A stretch of 64,000 nt of DNA from JAHEEL01 sp963700375 (GTDB lineage: Bacteria > Actinomycetota > Acidimicrobiia > Spongiisociales > UBA5794): the NCBI GenBank assembly GCA_963700375.1, contig CAVOXF010000006.1, positions 186,001 to 250,000 on the forward strand. Direction: 5' to 3'. Under the pieces are notes generated by a model. That model had not been told where the DNA came from and ran no database searches. It saw only the letters and a program-made list of their open reading frames with translations. Below, piece by piece: positions 33,899 to 42,374 of this stretch. The position numbers were made by a program, and so were the translations under genes. Every line of letters begins with the position of its first letter. The stretch's first letter is position 1.

Positions 33899-34921
33899 AT
33901 GAACGAGCCACGGATCCGTCTTGCGAATCTCCCGACTCCCCTCGAACCCGCCCCTCGCCTGACCGCCGCGTGGGGCGGACCGACAATCTGGATCAAGAGA
34001 GACGACCTCACCGGATTCGGCCTGTCCGGGAACAAGGTCAGGAAGCTCGAGTTCCATCTCGCTGCCGCGCTCGAAGCGGGCGCCCACACGGTGATCACGT
34101 GCGGAGCGGTCCAGTCGAACCATTGCCGGGCGACGGCTCTCGCAGCGGCCCGGGTCGGCCTGCAGACAATCCTGTATCTGGCAAGCCCCGACGGCATGGC
34201 CCCGGCCGAACCGACCGGGAACCACCTGCTCCAACGCCTCGCCGGAGCCGAGTGCCGGTTCATCACGCCGGAGCAGTACGGCGACCGGAATGCGATCCTC
34301 GCCGAGGCCGCGGCGGTGCACGGCAACGCCTGGCCCATCCCGGAGGGTGCCTCCGACTCGCTCGGCGCTCTGGGATACGTCGCGGCCATGCACGAGATCG
34401 CTCCGCAGATGACTGCGCTGAGTATCGAGCGTCCAATCCTCTGGCATGCGGCATCGAGCGCCGGCACGACAGCCGGCATGGTCCGCGGCGCAGGAGAACT
34501 CGGCCTCGATGTCGAGATCGTCGGCTCCTCGGTCGGCGAACCGGCGATCGTCGGGGCCCGACGGATCGAGGAGCTCCTTGACGATGCGGACGTGCGCTTC
34601 GGCCCCGTTGAACGGAATGTCCACTGGCGAGTCATCGACGACTACATCGGCCTCGGCTACGGGCTCGCAACCTCGGAAGAGCTTGCGACCCAGGCCGAAG
34701 CCACCCGCCTCACCGGCCTGCTCTTCGACCCCGCCTACACGGGCAAAGTCATCTACGCCCTGAAGCAGGAAATCGCAGCCGGCCGCATCACGGTCGACGA
34801 CCACATCATCTTCTGGCACACCGGCGGCGGCTTCGCCGCCTTCGCCCACCCGGAGCTTCTGCAGGCCGAGGTAACTGAGCGGCAAGCTCCTCGCCCGTTC
34901 GAAGCGGAGAAGGCCGGATAG
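33899..34921 (+). CDS. D-cysteine desulfhydrase / ACC deaminase family PLP enzyme
   Basis: 340 residues, fold type II PLP enzyme. IWIKRDDLTGFGLSGNKVRK contains the PLP lysine (SGNKxRK), CGAVQSNHCRATALAAA is the typical substrate-binding loop, and WHAASSAGTTAGMVRG is a phosphate-binding loop variant. The C-terminal IFWHTGGGFAAFAH matches the family. D-cysteine desulfhydrase is preferred because ACC deaminase is rarer, but the sequence cannot decide between them. Monocistronic, and divergent from the transporter operon. Confidence 0.88.
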   Translation: MNEPRIRLANLPTPLEPAPRLTAAWGGPTIWIKRDDLTGFGLSGNKVRKLEFHLAAALEAGAHTVITCGAVQSNHCRATALAAARVGLQTILYLASPDGMAPAEPTGNHLLQRLAGAECRFITPEQYGDRNAILAEAAAVHGNAWPIPEGASDSLGALGYVAAMHEIAPQMTALSIERPILWHAASSAGTTAGMVRGAGELGLDVEIVGSSVGEPAIVGARRIEELLDDADVRFGPVERNVHWRVIDDYIGLGYGLATSEELATQAEATRLTGLLFDPAYTGKVIYALKQEIAAGRITVDDHIIFWHTGGGFAAFAHPELLQAEVTERQAPRPFEAEKAG

Positions 34922-35371
34922 GCAGGGTACTTGTGTGGGTCATGCTGCCCACGAAACCGGACCGCTGAAACGAGAAGGGCCCCACCATGTGATAGTGCGG
35001 TCCTTCGCTCGTGTGGACTATGACGTTGCGCACTCCGGAGCCCGTTGATCCGTGGTCGGGGGGCCACGACGTGCCCTCGGGTCTTTGGCATTCGATTGGC
35101 AGGGAACGGCTTCACCCGGTCCAGGTGAAGACCAGGGCCTCCGGAAGACCCGGACCGGTTCACCGCCCGGCCCTCCGCTATTTGTGTCAATCTGACACGT
35201 CGCTCCCTGAAATGTCTACCGACACATCGAGCGCCATGCACCCAGACCAACACCTCTTCCCGCACAGGTCCGGGGGTGGGGGGACATTCGCTTTGCGGAT
35301 GCGCAGGGGGGCAACCACGATGGTCATCCCCCAGCCGCGCTTTGTGTCACTGGGCGCTGAACGTTGCTGGT
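34922..35371. other. Non-coding relic region upstream of the DUF222 fragment
   Basis: No credible gene. Open frames on both strands are short and without motifs. GGACCGC (34960-34966) is repeated inverted as GCGGTCC (34997-35003). The stretch near 35184-35222 has a 15-bp palindrome and a nearby TGTC-x4-GACA, reminiscent of worn insertion-sequence ends, but no transposase remnant was recognised. Confidence 0.45.
35184..35198. repeat. 15-bp palindrome GTGTCA-ATC-TGACAC
   Basis: Perfect 6-bp arms with a 3-bp centre, isolated in the relic region. It could be an operator for a dimeric regulator or an element end. TGTC-TACC-GACA follows 16 bp downstream. Confidence 0.5.
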
Positions 35372-35635
35372 GTGGATACGACGGGTTTCACCTCTGGTGC
35401 ACTCGAGCAACAACGGCTCCAGAGTGAAGCGGCTATTGCCCGTGAGAGCGCCTCGCGGTTGTCCCTGTTGCGTGTACTCGATCGTCGTCAGGTGGCGTTG
35501 CGTGACGGGTATCGGTCTTTGAAGGAGTGGGCGCGACGGGGAGGATGGACCTCCGACCACGTGCAGCCTGGCCTGGTGTCCGAGACCGGGCGGAGAGAAA
35601 GACGAGGAAGCGCTCGGGCGCGCTGGAGCGTTTGC
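35372..35635 (+). pseudogene. Truncated N-terminal fragment of a DUF222/13E12-type HNH endonuclease-family protein
   Basis: From a GTG at 35372, one frame reads GVDTTGFTSGALEQQRLQSE, then LLRVLDRRQVALRDGYRSLKEWARRGG and related residues. The stretch L-D-x-R-x-x-A-x-x-D-G-x-x-S-x-x-x-W is the recognisable start of DUF222 proteins, which usually continue to a C-terminal HNH nuclease. The frame runs directly into the 3' end of the tmRNA gene, with the DUF222 pattern fading after about 70 codons, so only the N-terminal part is left. Such proteins are often part of mobile elements. Confidence 0.6.
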
Positions 35636-35992
35636 GGTGGAGGTGGGGGGAATCGAACCCCCGTCCCATGAGGTTTCAGCGTCGGCATCTCCGAGCGCAG
35701 CCGACAGCGAGCTTTCGGAACCCGGGAGACGCCGTCGGCCGTTTCTCCTGGGCCCTAGTCGGAGTTGTCTTATCCCGCCGGTCCCAACACCCCGGCGGGG
35801 GCATCCTGCATTGCTATGCCCGGATCCGGCGAGGCAGGCACCCCCCGGGCGGACACGCTGCGTTAATTAGGCAGCGAGTGCGTAACTTTCGTTGTCGGCA
35901 CTTATGGTTGTTTCCGGCTCTTTAACGAGGCTCCGGAGACCTCGGCTCGCTTCCGGCGCCTCAACCCTCACAGTCGAAACCATGTCACCCCC
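35636..35992 (-). ncRNA. ssrA: Transfer-messenger RNA
   Basis: 357 nt. The 5' end GGGGGTGACATGGTTTCGACTG pairs with the 3' end CACCTCC to form the acceptor stem; the T arm GGGGGTTCGATTCCCCC is intact and the 3' terminus encodes ACC followed by G, so the final A is added post-transcriptionally. The tag frame (35867-35899) encodes ADNESYALAA and a TAA. It rescues stalled ribosomes with SmpB, encoded 1.6 kb away. Confidence 0.96.
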
Positions 35993-36091
35993 GCAATGGG
36001 GAACACGCAAGGCGCGTTCAACTCCCCGAATCGTAGCGCACGAATCCACGGAATCGCTCCTCCAGGCTTTCCGCTATTGCCCGAGCGCGGA

Positions 36092-36097
36092 TAGCCT
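36092..36097 (+). promoter_or_regulatory. Probable -10 box of leaderless TlpA-like transcript
   Basis: TAGCCT lies 7 nt before the ATG at 36105. Confidence 0.35.
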
Positions 36098-36104
36098 CAT
36101 ATCC

Positions 36105-36959
36105 ATGGACTCCGACTCTGGCAGCACCGACAACGAGACGGCCGTGCCGTCCGATCCGGCACCGTCGACAATCGACGTGAACGCGCGAGAGAACCAGAAG
36201 CGTTCAGCCGGTTCGTCGCGCGGCCTGTTGATCGCCGCCATCGTCGGACTCGTGGCCGTGTTCGCCATGCAGGTGTTCACGCTCATCTCGGCGAGCCGAA
36301 CCGACGACCAGATTGCCGCTATCGACGAAGAGGTCAACGACGTCGCGTTCGATGTGTCCGAAGTCCGCCGATCGGTCACCGAACTCGACCAGAAGGTCGG
36401 CGACCTTGCGGCCAAGGCGCCCATCGCCGCCACGTCGTCCGGAGCGTCGGCAGTCGAGGCGCAGGATCCGCCCGCCGGGTGGCTGCCGCCCTTCGATCAG
36501 GGTCAACCGGACGCGGCACTCGGCGTTGCGCTCGGCGAGTTGACCGGCCCCGAGTACTACTCGGATACGGAGTTCACGGTGAATCCTGCCGACGGCAAGA
36601 CCCGGGCATGGATCGTGTGGGCACACTGGTGCCCCTACTGCCAGCAAGAACTGCCACCGCTCGCCGAGTGGTACTCGGCCAATGGCGAGCAGTACCCGAA
36701 TGTCGAACTCGTAAGTGTCACGACGTCGATCGATCCCTCGCGCCCCAACCCGCTCGAGCCGTACCTCGATGAGCTTCAACTTCCGTTCCCCGCGATCGTC
36801 GATGCCGACCAGTCGCTGGCCGGCCAGCTTGGGGCAAGTGCATTCCCGTTCTGGGTATTCACCGGCCCCGATGGAACCACCCTGCTCCGAGTGGCCGGAT
36901 ACCTCGACATCGAACAGGTGGCTGAGATCTTCGGTCAGCTCGACGGGCTCTCCGCGTAG
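36105..36959 (+). CDS. Membrane-anchored thioredoxin-like (TlpA/ResA-type) protein
   Basis: 284 residues. A cytoplasmic acidic head of about 40 residues, one membrane segment (LLIAAIVGLVAVFAMQVFTL), a short coiled coil and an exported thioredoxin domain with the redox motif WCPYC in VWAHWCPYCQQELPPL. The cis-Pro loop appears as GASAFPFWVF. Likely a thiol-disulfide oxidoreductase facing outward. The ATG at 36105 was chosen over the upstream extension to 35892, which crosses the tmRNA gene. Confidence 0.9.
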   Translation: MDSDSGSTDNETAVPSDPAPSTIDVNARENQKRSAGSSRGLLIAAIVGLVAVFAMQVFTLISASRTDDQIAAIDEEVNDVAFDVSEVRRSVTELDQKVGDLAAKAPIAATSSGASAVEAQDPPAGWLPPFDQGQPDAALGVALGELTGPEYYSDTEFTVNPADGKTRAWIVWAHWCPYCQQELPPLAEWYSANGEQYPNVELVSVTTSIDPSRPNPLEPYLDELQLPFPAIVDADQSLAGQLGASAFPFWVFTGPDGTTLLRVAGYLDIEQVAEIFGQLDGLSA

Positions 36960-36967
36960 TTCCGATC

Positions 36968-37528
36968 ATGCCGCGCACTTCATGGGACAACCGGTACCGA
37001 GAACGGACGGCGCCCATGGACCCGTCGGCGTTCGTTCGCGTCGAACTCGCACCGCTTCTCGGCCAACCCGGCCGCGCGCTCGACCTCGCAGGAGGTGCCG
37101 GGCGCCACTCGATCTGGCTGGCTGAGCGGGGCTGGGACGTGACGATGGTCGACACGTCTGAAGTGGCGATCGACATCGCCGAAGAACGCGCGGCCGCAGC
37201 CGGCGTCGACATCGATTTCGTTCACGCCGATCTCGCCGCCGATGGTCTCCCGTCCGGCACCTGGGACCTGGTTCTCATCGTTCACTATCTGCAGCGCGAC
37301 CTCTTCCCGCGGGTGATCGAAGAACTCGCCGACGGCGGCCTCATTGCCTTCTCCATCGCAACGGTGCGAAACGTCGAGCGACACGAGCGCCCGACCCTTC
37401 CCTACCTGCTGGATGTGGGTGAGGCTCCATCGCTCGTCGACGACCTCAGGATCATTCACTACGCGGAGGGTTGGTCGATCGAAGACCGCCACGAAGCCCG
37501 CCTCGTCGCCCGGAAACCGAGTGGCTGA
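36968..37528 (+). CDS. Class I SAM-dependent methyltransferase (TehB/UbiE-like)
   Basis: 186 residues, 8 nt after the previous stop. SWDNRYRERT opens the protein as in many small-molecule methyltransferases; the SAM site is ALDLAGGAGRHSIWLAERG, with VTMVDTSEVAIDIAEERA for motif I-post. Substrate unknown. Confidence 0.88.
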   Translation: MPRTSWDNRYRERTAPMDPSAFVRVELAPLLGQPGRALDLAGGAGRHSIWLAERGWDVTMVDTSEVAIDIAEERAAAAGVDIDFVHADLAADGLPSGTWDLVLIVHYLQRDLFPRVIEELADGGLIAFSIATVRNVERHERPTLPYLLDVGEAPSLVDDLRIIHYAEGWSIEDRHEARLVARKPSG

Positions 37529-37552
37529 GTAGCCGACCCCCGACTTCGAGAC

Positions 37553-38011
37553 CTACCGGCGGTGGCTGCGAGCCCGGTCCATCTCGCGTTTCTGCTGACG
37601 CTCGACGATCTTCTTGCGCTTGTCGTAGGTGTGGCGGCCCCGGGCCAGCCCGATCTCGATCTTCGCGAGGCCGCGTACGAAGTAGATCTGGAGCGGCACG
37701 AGGGTGAGGCCCTGCTCCTGTATCTTCCCGGTGAGCCGATCGATCTCGCGTCGATGGAGGAGGAGCTTGCGCGGCCGCTCTGGATCGTGGCCACCGGACG
37801 TGGCGAACGAGTAGGGGGCGATGTGCGCCTTCTCGAGCCAAAGTTCGCCGCGATGGAGCGTGGCGTAGGCATCTTTGAGCTGAACCTGGCCGGCACGAAG
37901 ACTCTTCACCTCGGACCCGCGCAGGATCATGCCGGCCTCGTAGGTATCGAGGATTTCGTAGTTGTGACGCGCGCGCCGGTTGGTTGCGACGACTTTGCGG
38001 CTTTCCTCCAT
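37553..38011 (-). CDS. smpB: SsrA-binding protein SmpB
   Basis: 152 residues. Family landmarks: ATNRRARHNYEILDTYEAGM, LRGSEVKSLRAG, LKDAYATLHRGELWL and the basic C-terminal helix that enters the mRNA channel. Partner of ssrA in trans-translation, encoded close by. It lies 12 nt after the M23 peptidase gene on the same strand, as the tail of the ftsEX operon. Confidence 0.97.
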   Translation of the reverse strand: MEESRKVVATNRRARHNYEILDTYEAGMILRGSEVKSLRAGQVQLKDAYATLHRGELWLEKAHIAPYSFATSGGHDPERPRKLLLHRREIDRLTGKIQEQGLTLVPLQIYFVRGLAKIEIGLARGRHTYDKRKKIVERQQKREMDRARSHRR

Positions 38012-38023
38012 GATGAGCTGAGG

Positions 38024-39223
38024 TTAGAGGTACTTGGCGGGATTCACGGGGTTGCCGTTGATCCGTACTTCGAAGTGAAGATGCGGCCCGGTCGAGACGC
38101 CGCTCGATCCAACGTAGCCGATGATCTGACCCGACTTCACCGAGTCCCCCTCAGAGACGGCGAATTCCGATTGGTGGGCATACAGCGTGACCATGCCGCC
38201 CCCATGGTCGATCATGATCGAATTGCCGTAGCCGCCCTTGACGGCAGCGAAGATGACCGTGCCTGAAGCTGCGGCAACGATCGACTGTCCCGCGCCGCCG
38301 TCCATGTCAATGCCGTTGTGCATGAGCGAGTAGCCGTGGATCGGATGGATGCGGGAACCGAAGCCGGACGAGATCGCCCCGGGCACGGGCCGCACAAGGC
38401 GTCCGGGGGCGATACCGGCGGCCCTGGCCTGCTCGGCAATCAGCTTCTTGATCGACGCCTGCTCCCTCTCGAGTGACGCGATCTCACCTTCGATCTCCTC
38501 GATCTCGGCGTCGTAGGCCGCGAGGAGCGACTTCTGCTTGCGGTGTTCGTCCTCCAGCGCGTCGCTCGCCCGCTGCATATCGGCCTGCAACGTCGCCAGC
38601 TGCTCCTCGTCGGCCTGGAGTTCGGCGAGGTCCCCCGAGACCCCGGCCTCACGAACGGCGATCTCGTCACTCATCCGCTGCTCATCGACCAGCAGCGTCT
38701 CGAACCGCTCGACGGTCTCGGTTCCGTCAGCGGTGACCCGATCGAGGTACACGAGGCCGACGGCGATGTCGGTCCAGACCTTGGCGGAGAGGGCGACGGC
38801 CGGAGCGCCCGCTCCGGCGCTCATGTACGTCTCGACTGCTCGGTGGACGGCGTCGTCCCGCGCCGTTCCCAGTTCGGATCGTGTCATCGCGAGCGACTGA
38901 TACTGGGCGTGGAGGTCGGTTCGCACGTCGCGCAGCGCGCGCTCCTTTCTGGTGATTCCGGTCTCGACGGCGAACAGTTCGGTCCGGAGCTCCGTCAGCG
39001 CTGCCAGGACCTCTTCCATCCGTGCTTGCGTCGCCCGGATCTCTCCGGCGAGGGAGCTCCGGCTCGCCGTCACAGAGTTGATTTGATCGCTCAGCGACTC
39101 GATACGCTTCTTGACGTCCTGGAGATCCCCGGCGAGTTCGTCATCGGCAGAAGCGGCAGGCACAACGACGAGCAGCAAGACCAGGGCCAGACTCGAAGCG
39201 AGGAGACGGCGCGCTCGGGTCAC
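38024..39223 (-). CDS. EnvC/RipC-like M23 peptidase with coiled coil, FtsEX partner
   Basis: 399 residues. Sec signal peptide ending PAASA (about residue 26), a long coiled coil (30-270) and a C-terminal LytM/M23 domain with GSRIHPIHG, HNGIDMDG and the HLHFEV zinc/catalytic site; metal ligands His and Asp are all visible, so it looks catalytically competent, unlike EnvC. The gene overlaps ftsX by 4 nt, which strongly suggests the protein is the hydrolase or hydrolase activator driven by the FtsEX transporter in cell division. Confidence 0.93.
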   Translation of the reverse strand: MTRARRLLASSLALVLLLVVVPAASADDELAGDLQDVKKRIESLSDQINSVTASRSSLAGEIRATQARMEEVLAALTELRTELFAVETGITRKERALRDVRTDLHAQYQSLAMTRSELGTARDDAVHRAVETYMSAGAGAPAVALSAKVWTDIAVGLVYLDRVTADGTETVERFETLLVDEQRMSDEIAVREAGVSGDLAELQADEEQLATLQADMQRASDALEDEHRKQKSLLAAYDAEIEEIEGEIASLEREQASIKKLIAEQARAAGIAPGRLVRPVPGAISSGFGSRIHPIHGYSLMHNGIDMDGGAGQSIVAAASGTVIFAAVKGGYGNSIMIDHGGGMVTLYAHQSEFAVSEGDSVKSGQIIGYVGSSGVSTGPHLHFEVRINGNPVNPAKYL

Positions 39224-40107
39224 GTTCGCAGGTACTTGTGGACCGTGAGGCTCAGGCCACTGCCGATCAGACCGGCGAGCACCCCGAACAGCAGGACCAG
39301 CACACCCTGCGAAATGAGATAGTCGTGTTGGACGGCGACGTTGATCCAGTCCGGCAAGTCGGTCAGACGATCGACCGCCAATTGCTGGGCAACGACAACG
39401 AATCCAACGGCGAGAGCGGCTCCGATGAAACCCTCGATCGCACCTTCAAGTAGGAACGGGACGCGAATGAACCAGTTCGAGGCACCCACGAGCCTCATGA
39501 TCTCGATTTCCTCGCGGCGGGCGTAGATCGCCATGTGAATCGTGTTGGCAATCAAGGCGACGGCCGCGACACCGAGGGCGACCGCGAGTAACCAGAACAT
39601 CACCTGGAGGCCGTCACGCAACGAAATCATGGCATCAATGGCCTGCCCGGCCGATTGGACGCTTAACAGCCCGGGGGTGGCGTCGAGGCGCGTCACAATC
39701 GTCTGGTAGTCGTCGGGGTTGACCGGCTTGATCCGCAGCGACGCCGGCACGATGTCAGGGTTTTCCTCAATTACCCGCAGGGTCGCGGACTGGTTCGACA
39801 GCAGCACCCGGGCCTCATCGAGAGCCTCGGCCTTCGAGACGAAATGGACGCTCTCGACCTCCTCCCAGCTCTCGATTTCGGCCTGCAGGTCCGGCACCGA
39901 GCTCAGGGAAGCATCCTTGACGAATGCAATCACCCGGACGTCCTCCGCCCACTGCAGGGTATTGATTCTGACGACCTCGCCGAACACGAGGGTTCCAAAT
40001 GTGAGGGTGAGCGAGATGAAGACGGCGAGCACCGCACCGAGGACGACGAGTCCGTTCCTACCGATATTCTGGAAGGCTTCGCTGAGGAGGTAGGAGAGTC
40101 TGCTCAT
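39220..40107 (-). CDS. ftsX: Cell division protein FtsX
   Basis: 295 residues. Four membrane segments with a large exported loop after the first (40-170). IGRNGLVVLGAVLAVFISLTLT is the first helix and EEIEIMRLVGASNWFIRVPF, conserved among FtsX, precedes the third. It transmits ATP hydrolysis by FtsE to an external wall hydrolase. It overlaps both ftsE and the M23 gene by 4 nt. Confidence 0.96.
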   Translation of the reverse strand: MSRLSYLLSEAFQNIGRNGLVVLGAVLAVFISLTLTFGTLVFGEVVRINTLQWAEDVRVIAFVKDASLSSVPDLQAEIESWEEVESVHFVSKAEALDEARVLLSNQSATLRVIEENPDIVPASLRIKPVNPDDYQTIVTRLDATPGLLSVQSAGQAIDAMISLRDGLQVMFWLLAVALGVAAVALIANTIHMAIYARREEIEIMRLVGASNWFIRVPFLLEGAIEGFIGAALAVGFVVVAQQLAVDRLTDLPDWINVAVQHDYLISQGVLVLLFGVLAGLIGSGLSLTVHKYLRT

Positions 40108-41060
40108 GCTTCGACCTCGTCGTCACCGTCACCGGGATCCGAGGTGTCTGCGGGTCTGATGTCGGCGTCGGCCTCGTCGACGACCTCCGATGAGTCTCCC
40201 GGTTCGGTCGCGGATCCCTCGTCGGCACCGCCGGTGTCTGCCGATGAGGCTGTGTCAGAGGTCTCGTCCGACGCGACCATCGTGGTCCGCTCGGCTTCGA
40301 CCGTTGTCTCGATGTCTGCGACTGCAGCGGAGGATTCTCCGATGATGACATCGGCAGGGAGCTCCACGGGTTCCGCAAGCGCCGTCTCGTAGACGCCTCG
40401 ACTCTCGTCGCGCAGGATGCGGCCGCGCTCGAGTTGCACGACGCGTCGACGCATGGCATCGACAATTGCGTGGTCGTGGGTTGCCATGACCACGGTCGTT
40501 CCCGTGCGATTGATTCGGTCGAGGATGCGCATGATGCCGACCGATGTGGCAGGGTCGAGGTTTCCGGTCGGCTCATCGGCGAGCAGGATGAGCGGACGGT
40601 TGACGAACGCCCGGGCCACCGAGACTCGCTGCTGCTCACCACCGGACAGTCTCCGCGGGAGCCGGTCCGCCATCTCGGACAGACCGACAAGCTTCAGCAC
40701 CTGTGGAACCTGTCCGTTGATCGCGGAGCGGGATTTCCCGGTCACTTCCATGGCGAATGCGACGTTCTCGTACACCGTCTTGCTGGGCAGGAGTTTGAAG
40801 TCCTGGAACACGGTGCCGATCGACCGGCGAAGGTGTGGAATCTTCCAGCCGGGCAGAACGGAGGCGTGCTTGCCGGCGACCCAGATGTCTCCGTTCGTTG
40901 GTGCTTCTTCGCGCATCATGAGACGGATGAGCGTCGACTTCCCGGACCCTGAGGGGCCCACCAGGAAGACGAATTCACCTTTGTTGATGTCGAGGTCGAC
41001 ATCTTTGAGGGCCACGACACCGCCGTCGTAGACCTTCGTGACATTCTCGAACCGGATCAT
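40104..41060 (-). CDS. ftsE: Cell division ATP-binding protein FtsE with long acidic C-terminal tail
   Basis: 318 residues, against about 220-230 for typical FtsE. Walker A GPSGSGKST (about 37-45), Q-loop VFQDFKLLP, signature LSGGEQQRVSVARAF and Walker B ILLADEPTGNLDP are all intact. From about residue 225 a Ser/Thr/Asp/Glu-rich tail of some 90 residues follows (SSADTGGADEGSATEPGDSS and similar), probably disordered. The ATG at 41060 gives the family start MIRFENVTKVYDGG; the extension to 41111 has no homology. Confidence 0.95.
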   Translation of the reverse strand: MIRFENVTKVYDGGVVALKDVDLDINKGEFVFLVGPSGSGKSTLIRLMMREEAPTNGDIWVAGKHASVLPGWKIPHLRRSIGTVFQDFKLLPSKTVYENVAFAMEVTGKSRSAINGQVPQVLKLVGLSEMADRLPRRLSGGEQQRVSVARAFVNRPLILLADEPTGNLDPATSVGIMRILDRINRTGTTVVMATHDHAIVDAMRRRVVQLERGRILRDESRGVYETALAEPVELPADVIIGESSAAVADIETTVEAERTTMVASDETSDTASSADTGGADEGSATEPGDSSEVVDEADADIRPADTSDPGDGDDEVEA

Positions 41061-41152
41061 GAAATCCCTATCGCGGCTGCGTTGTCCTACCCCACCCGCC
41101 AGCGCCGGCAAAGGTTACCCGCGAGCCCCGTTTAGGAGGGGTATTGAGGGAG

Positions 41153-41168
41153 TTGCCGGTCGCCGGTC
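41153..41168. repeat. Intergenic heptad repeat TTGCCGG TCGCCGG
   Basis: Two tandem copies of a TCGCCGG-like heptamer in the 179-bp gap between ftsE and prfB. Related arrays occur at 45796, 48307 and 62766. Confidence 0.5.
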
Positions 41169-41239
41169 TTCACACACCGGTCCAAACCCGAACATCACGG
41201 GGAAGATGAATCCGTCCGGTAACGCGCGGCTGGCAACGG

Positions 41240-42347
41240 TCAGCCCGCTACTTCTCTTCGCCATTGCAGGTAGCTGTCCACCAGCGGGTCCAGGTCGCCG
41301 TCGAGAACACCCTGGATGTTGCCGATTTCGTGGCCGGTACGCAGGTCTTTGACCATCTGATACGGCTGCAGGACGTACGAACGGATCTGGTGGCCCCAGC
41401 CGGCCTCGGTCTGGTCACCGCGAATCGCATCGACCTGCTGCTGCTGCTCGAGGCGAGCGCGTTCGGCGAGACGCGCTGCAAGGAGTTGCATGGCTCTCGC
41501 CCGGTTCTGGGTCTGGGACCGCTCGGCCTGGCAGCTCACCACGACGCCGGTCGGCAGATGCGTGAGACGGACCGCCGAGTCGGTCTTGTTGATGTGCTGG
41601 CCTCCCGCGCCGGACGCCCGGTACGTGTCGACCCGCAGGTCCTCGGTATTGATCTCGAACTCTTTGATGTCGACCTCGGGGATCACATCCACGCCGGCGA
41701 ATGCCGTGTGGCGGCGCGCAGCCGAGTCAAACGGGCTGATGCGGACGAGGCGGTGGACGCCTCGCTCGCTCTCGAAGATCCCGTAGGCGTGGTCGCCCTT
41801 GACGGTCATCGTCGCTGACTTGATGCCGGCCTCATCGCCGACCATGTACTCGTCGACTTCAACCGTGAAATCCGTGCGCTCGAGATAGCGCAGGTACATC
41901 CTGAACAACATGTCGGCCCAGTCCTGCGCGTCCACGCCTCCGGCACCGGCATGCACGGAAACGATCGCCGTGGAGTCGTCGTGCGGGCCGAAGAAGAGGG
42001 TCTCGCGTTCAAGACGGCTGAGCGTTGTCTCGGTCTCGCGCAATTCGCTCATGGCGTCTTCGAGCGAGGCCGCATCGTCTTCCTCGACCGCCAACTCGAT
42101 CAGCACCTCGGCATCGTCGAGTGCGGAGTCGAGGGTCGCGACCTGCTCGATCGTGCGCTCGTGTCGAGCGAGCGTGCGCGTCACTTCGAGCGCCTTGTCC
42201 TGATCCTCCCACAGGTCCGGGGCCGAGGCCTGCTGCCTCAGTTCGACCAGCGCAGCTTCTTTGCCGGCGACGTCAAAGGAACCTCCTGGCGTCGTCAAGC
42301 CGGGATCGCAACTCGTTCAGGAGGGAGCGGAGGTCAGTCGGTTCCAT
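41240..42347 (-). CDS. prfB: Peptide chain release factor 2, with programmed +1 frameshift
   Basis: Recognises UGA and UAA stop codons. 368 residues once the +1 shift is made. The first 24 codons from the ATG at 42347 (MEPTDLRSLLNELRSRLDD) end at CTT TGA C; a shift of one base continues at DVAGKEAALVELRQQ. Domain signatures: the tripeptide SPF in VRISPFDS and the catalytic GGQ in GAGGQHINKTDSAVR. The reading frame from 42298 gives an artificial N terminus and lacks the first 24 codons. It lies upstream of ftsEX in the same direction. Confidence 0.95.
42272..42287 (-). promoter_or_regulatory. RF2 programmed +1 frameshift site with internal Shine-Dalgarno
   Basis: On the minus strand the message reads AGG AGG TTC CTT TGA C. 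This is the classical autoregulatory signal: the internal SD (42282-42287) three bases ahead of the CTT slippery codon (42276-42278) and the in-frame TGA (42273-42275). When RF2 is scarce, ribosomes shift and full-length RF2 is made. Confidence 0.93.
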
Positions 42348-42356
42348 AGTGGTCAG

Positions 42357-42362
42357 AGCGTA
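42357..42362 (-). promoter_or_regulatory. Possible -10 box before prfB
   Basis: TACGCT on the minus strand, 9 nt before the ATG at 42347. Spacing is a little long for a leaderless start; a short leader is possible. Confidence 0.3.
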
Positions 42363-42374
42363 CCCGTTGGCCGG

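Noticed and set aside
35011..35427. 138-codon open frame in the relic region
   Set aside because: No motif, no promoter or ribosome binding site, and out of frame with the DUF222 fragment.
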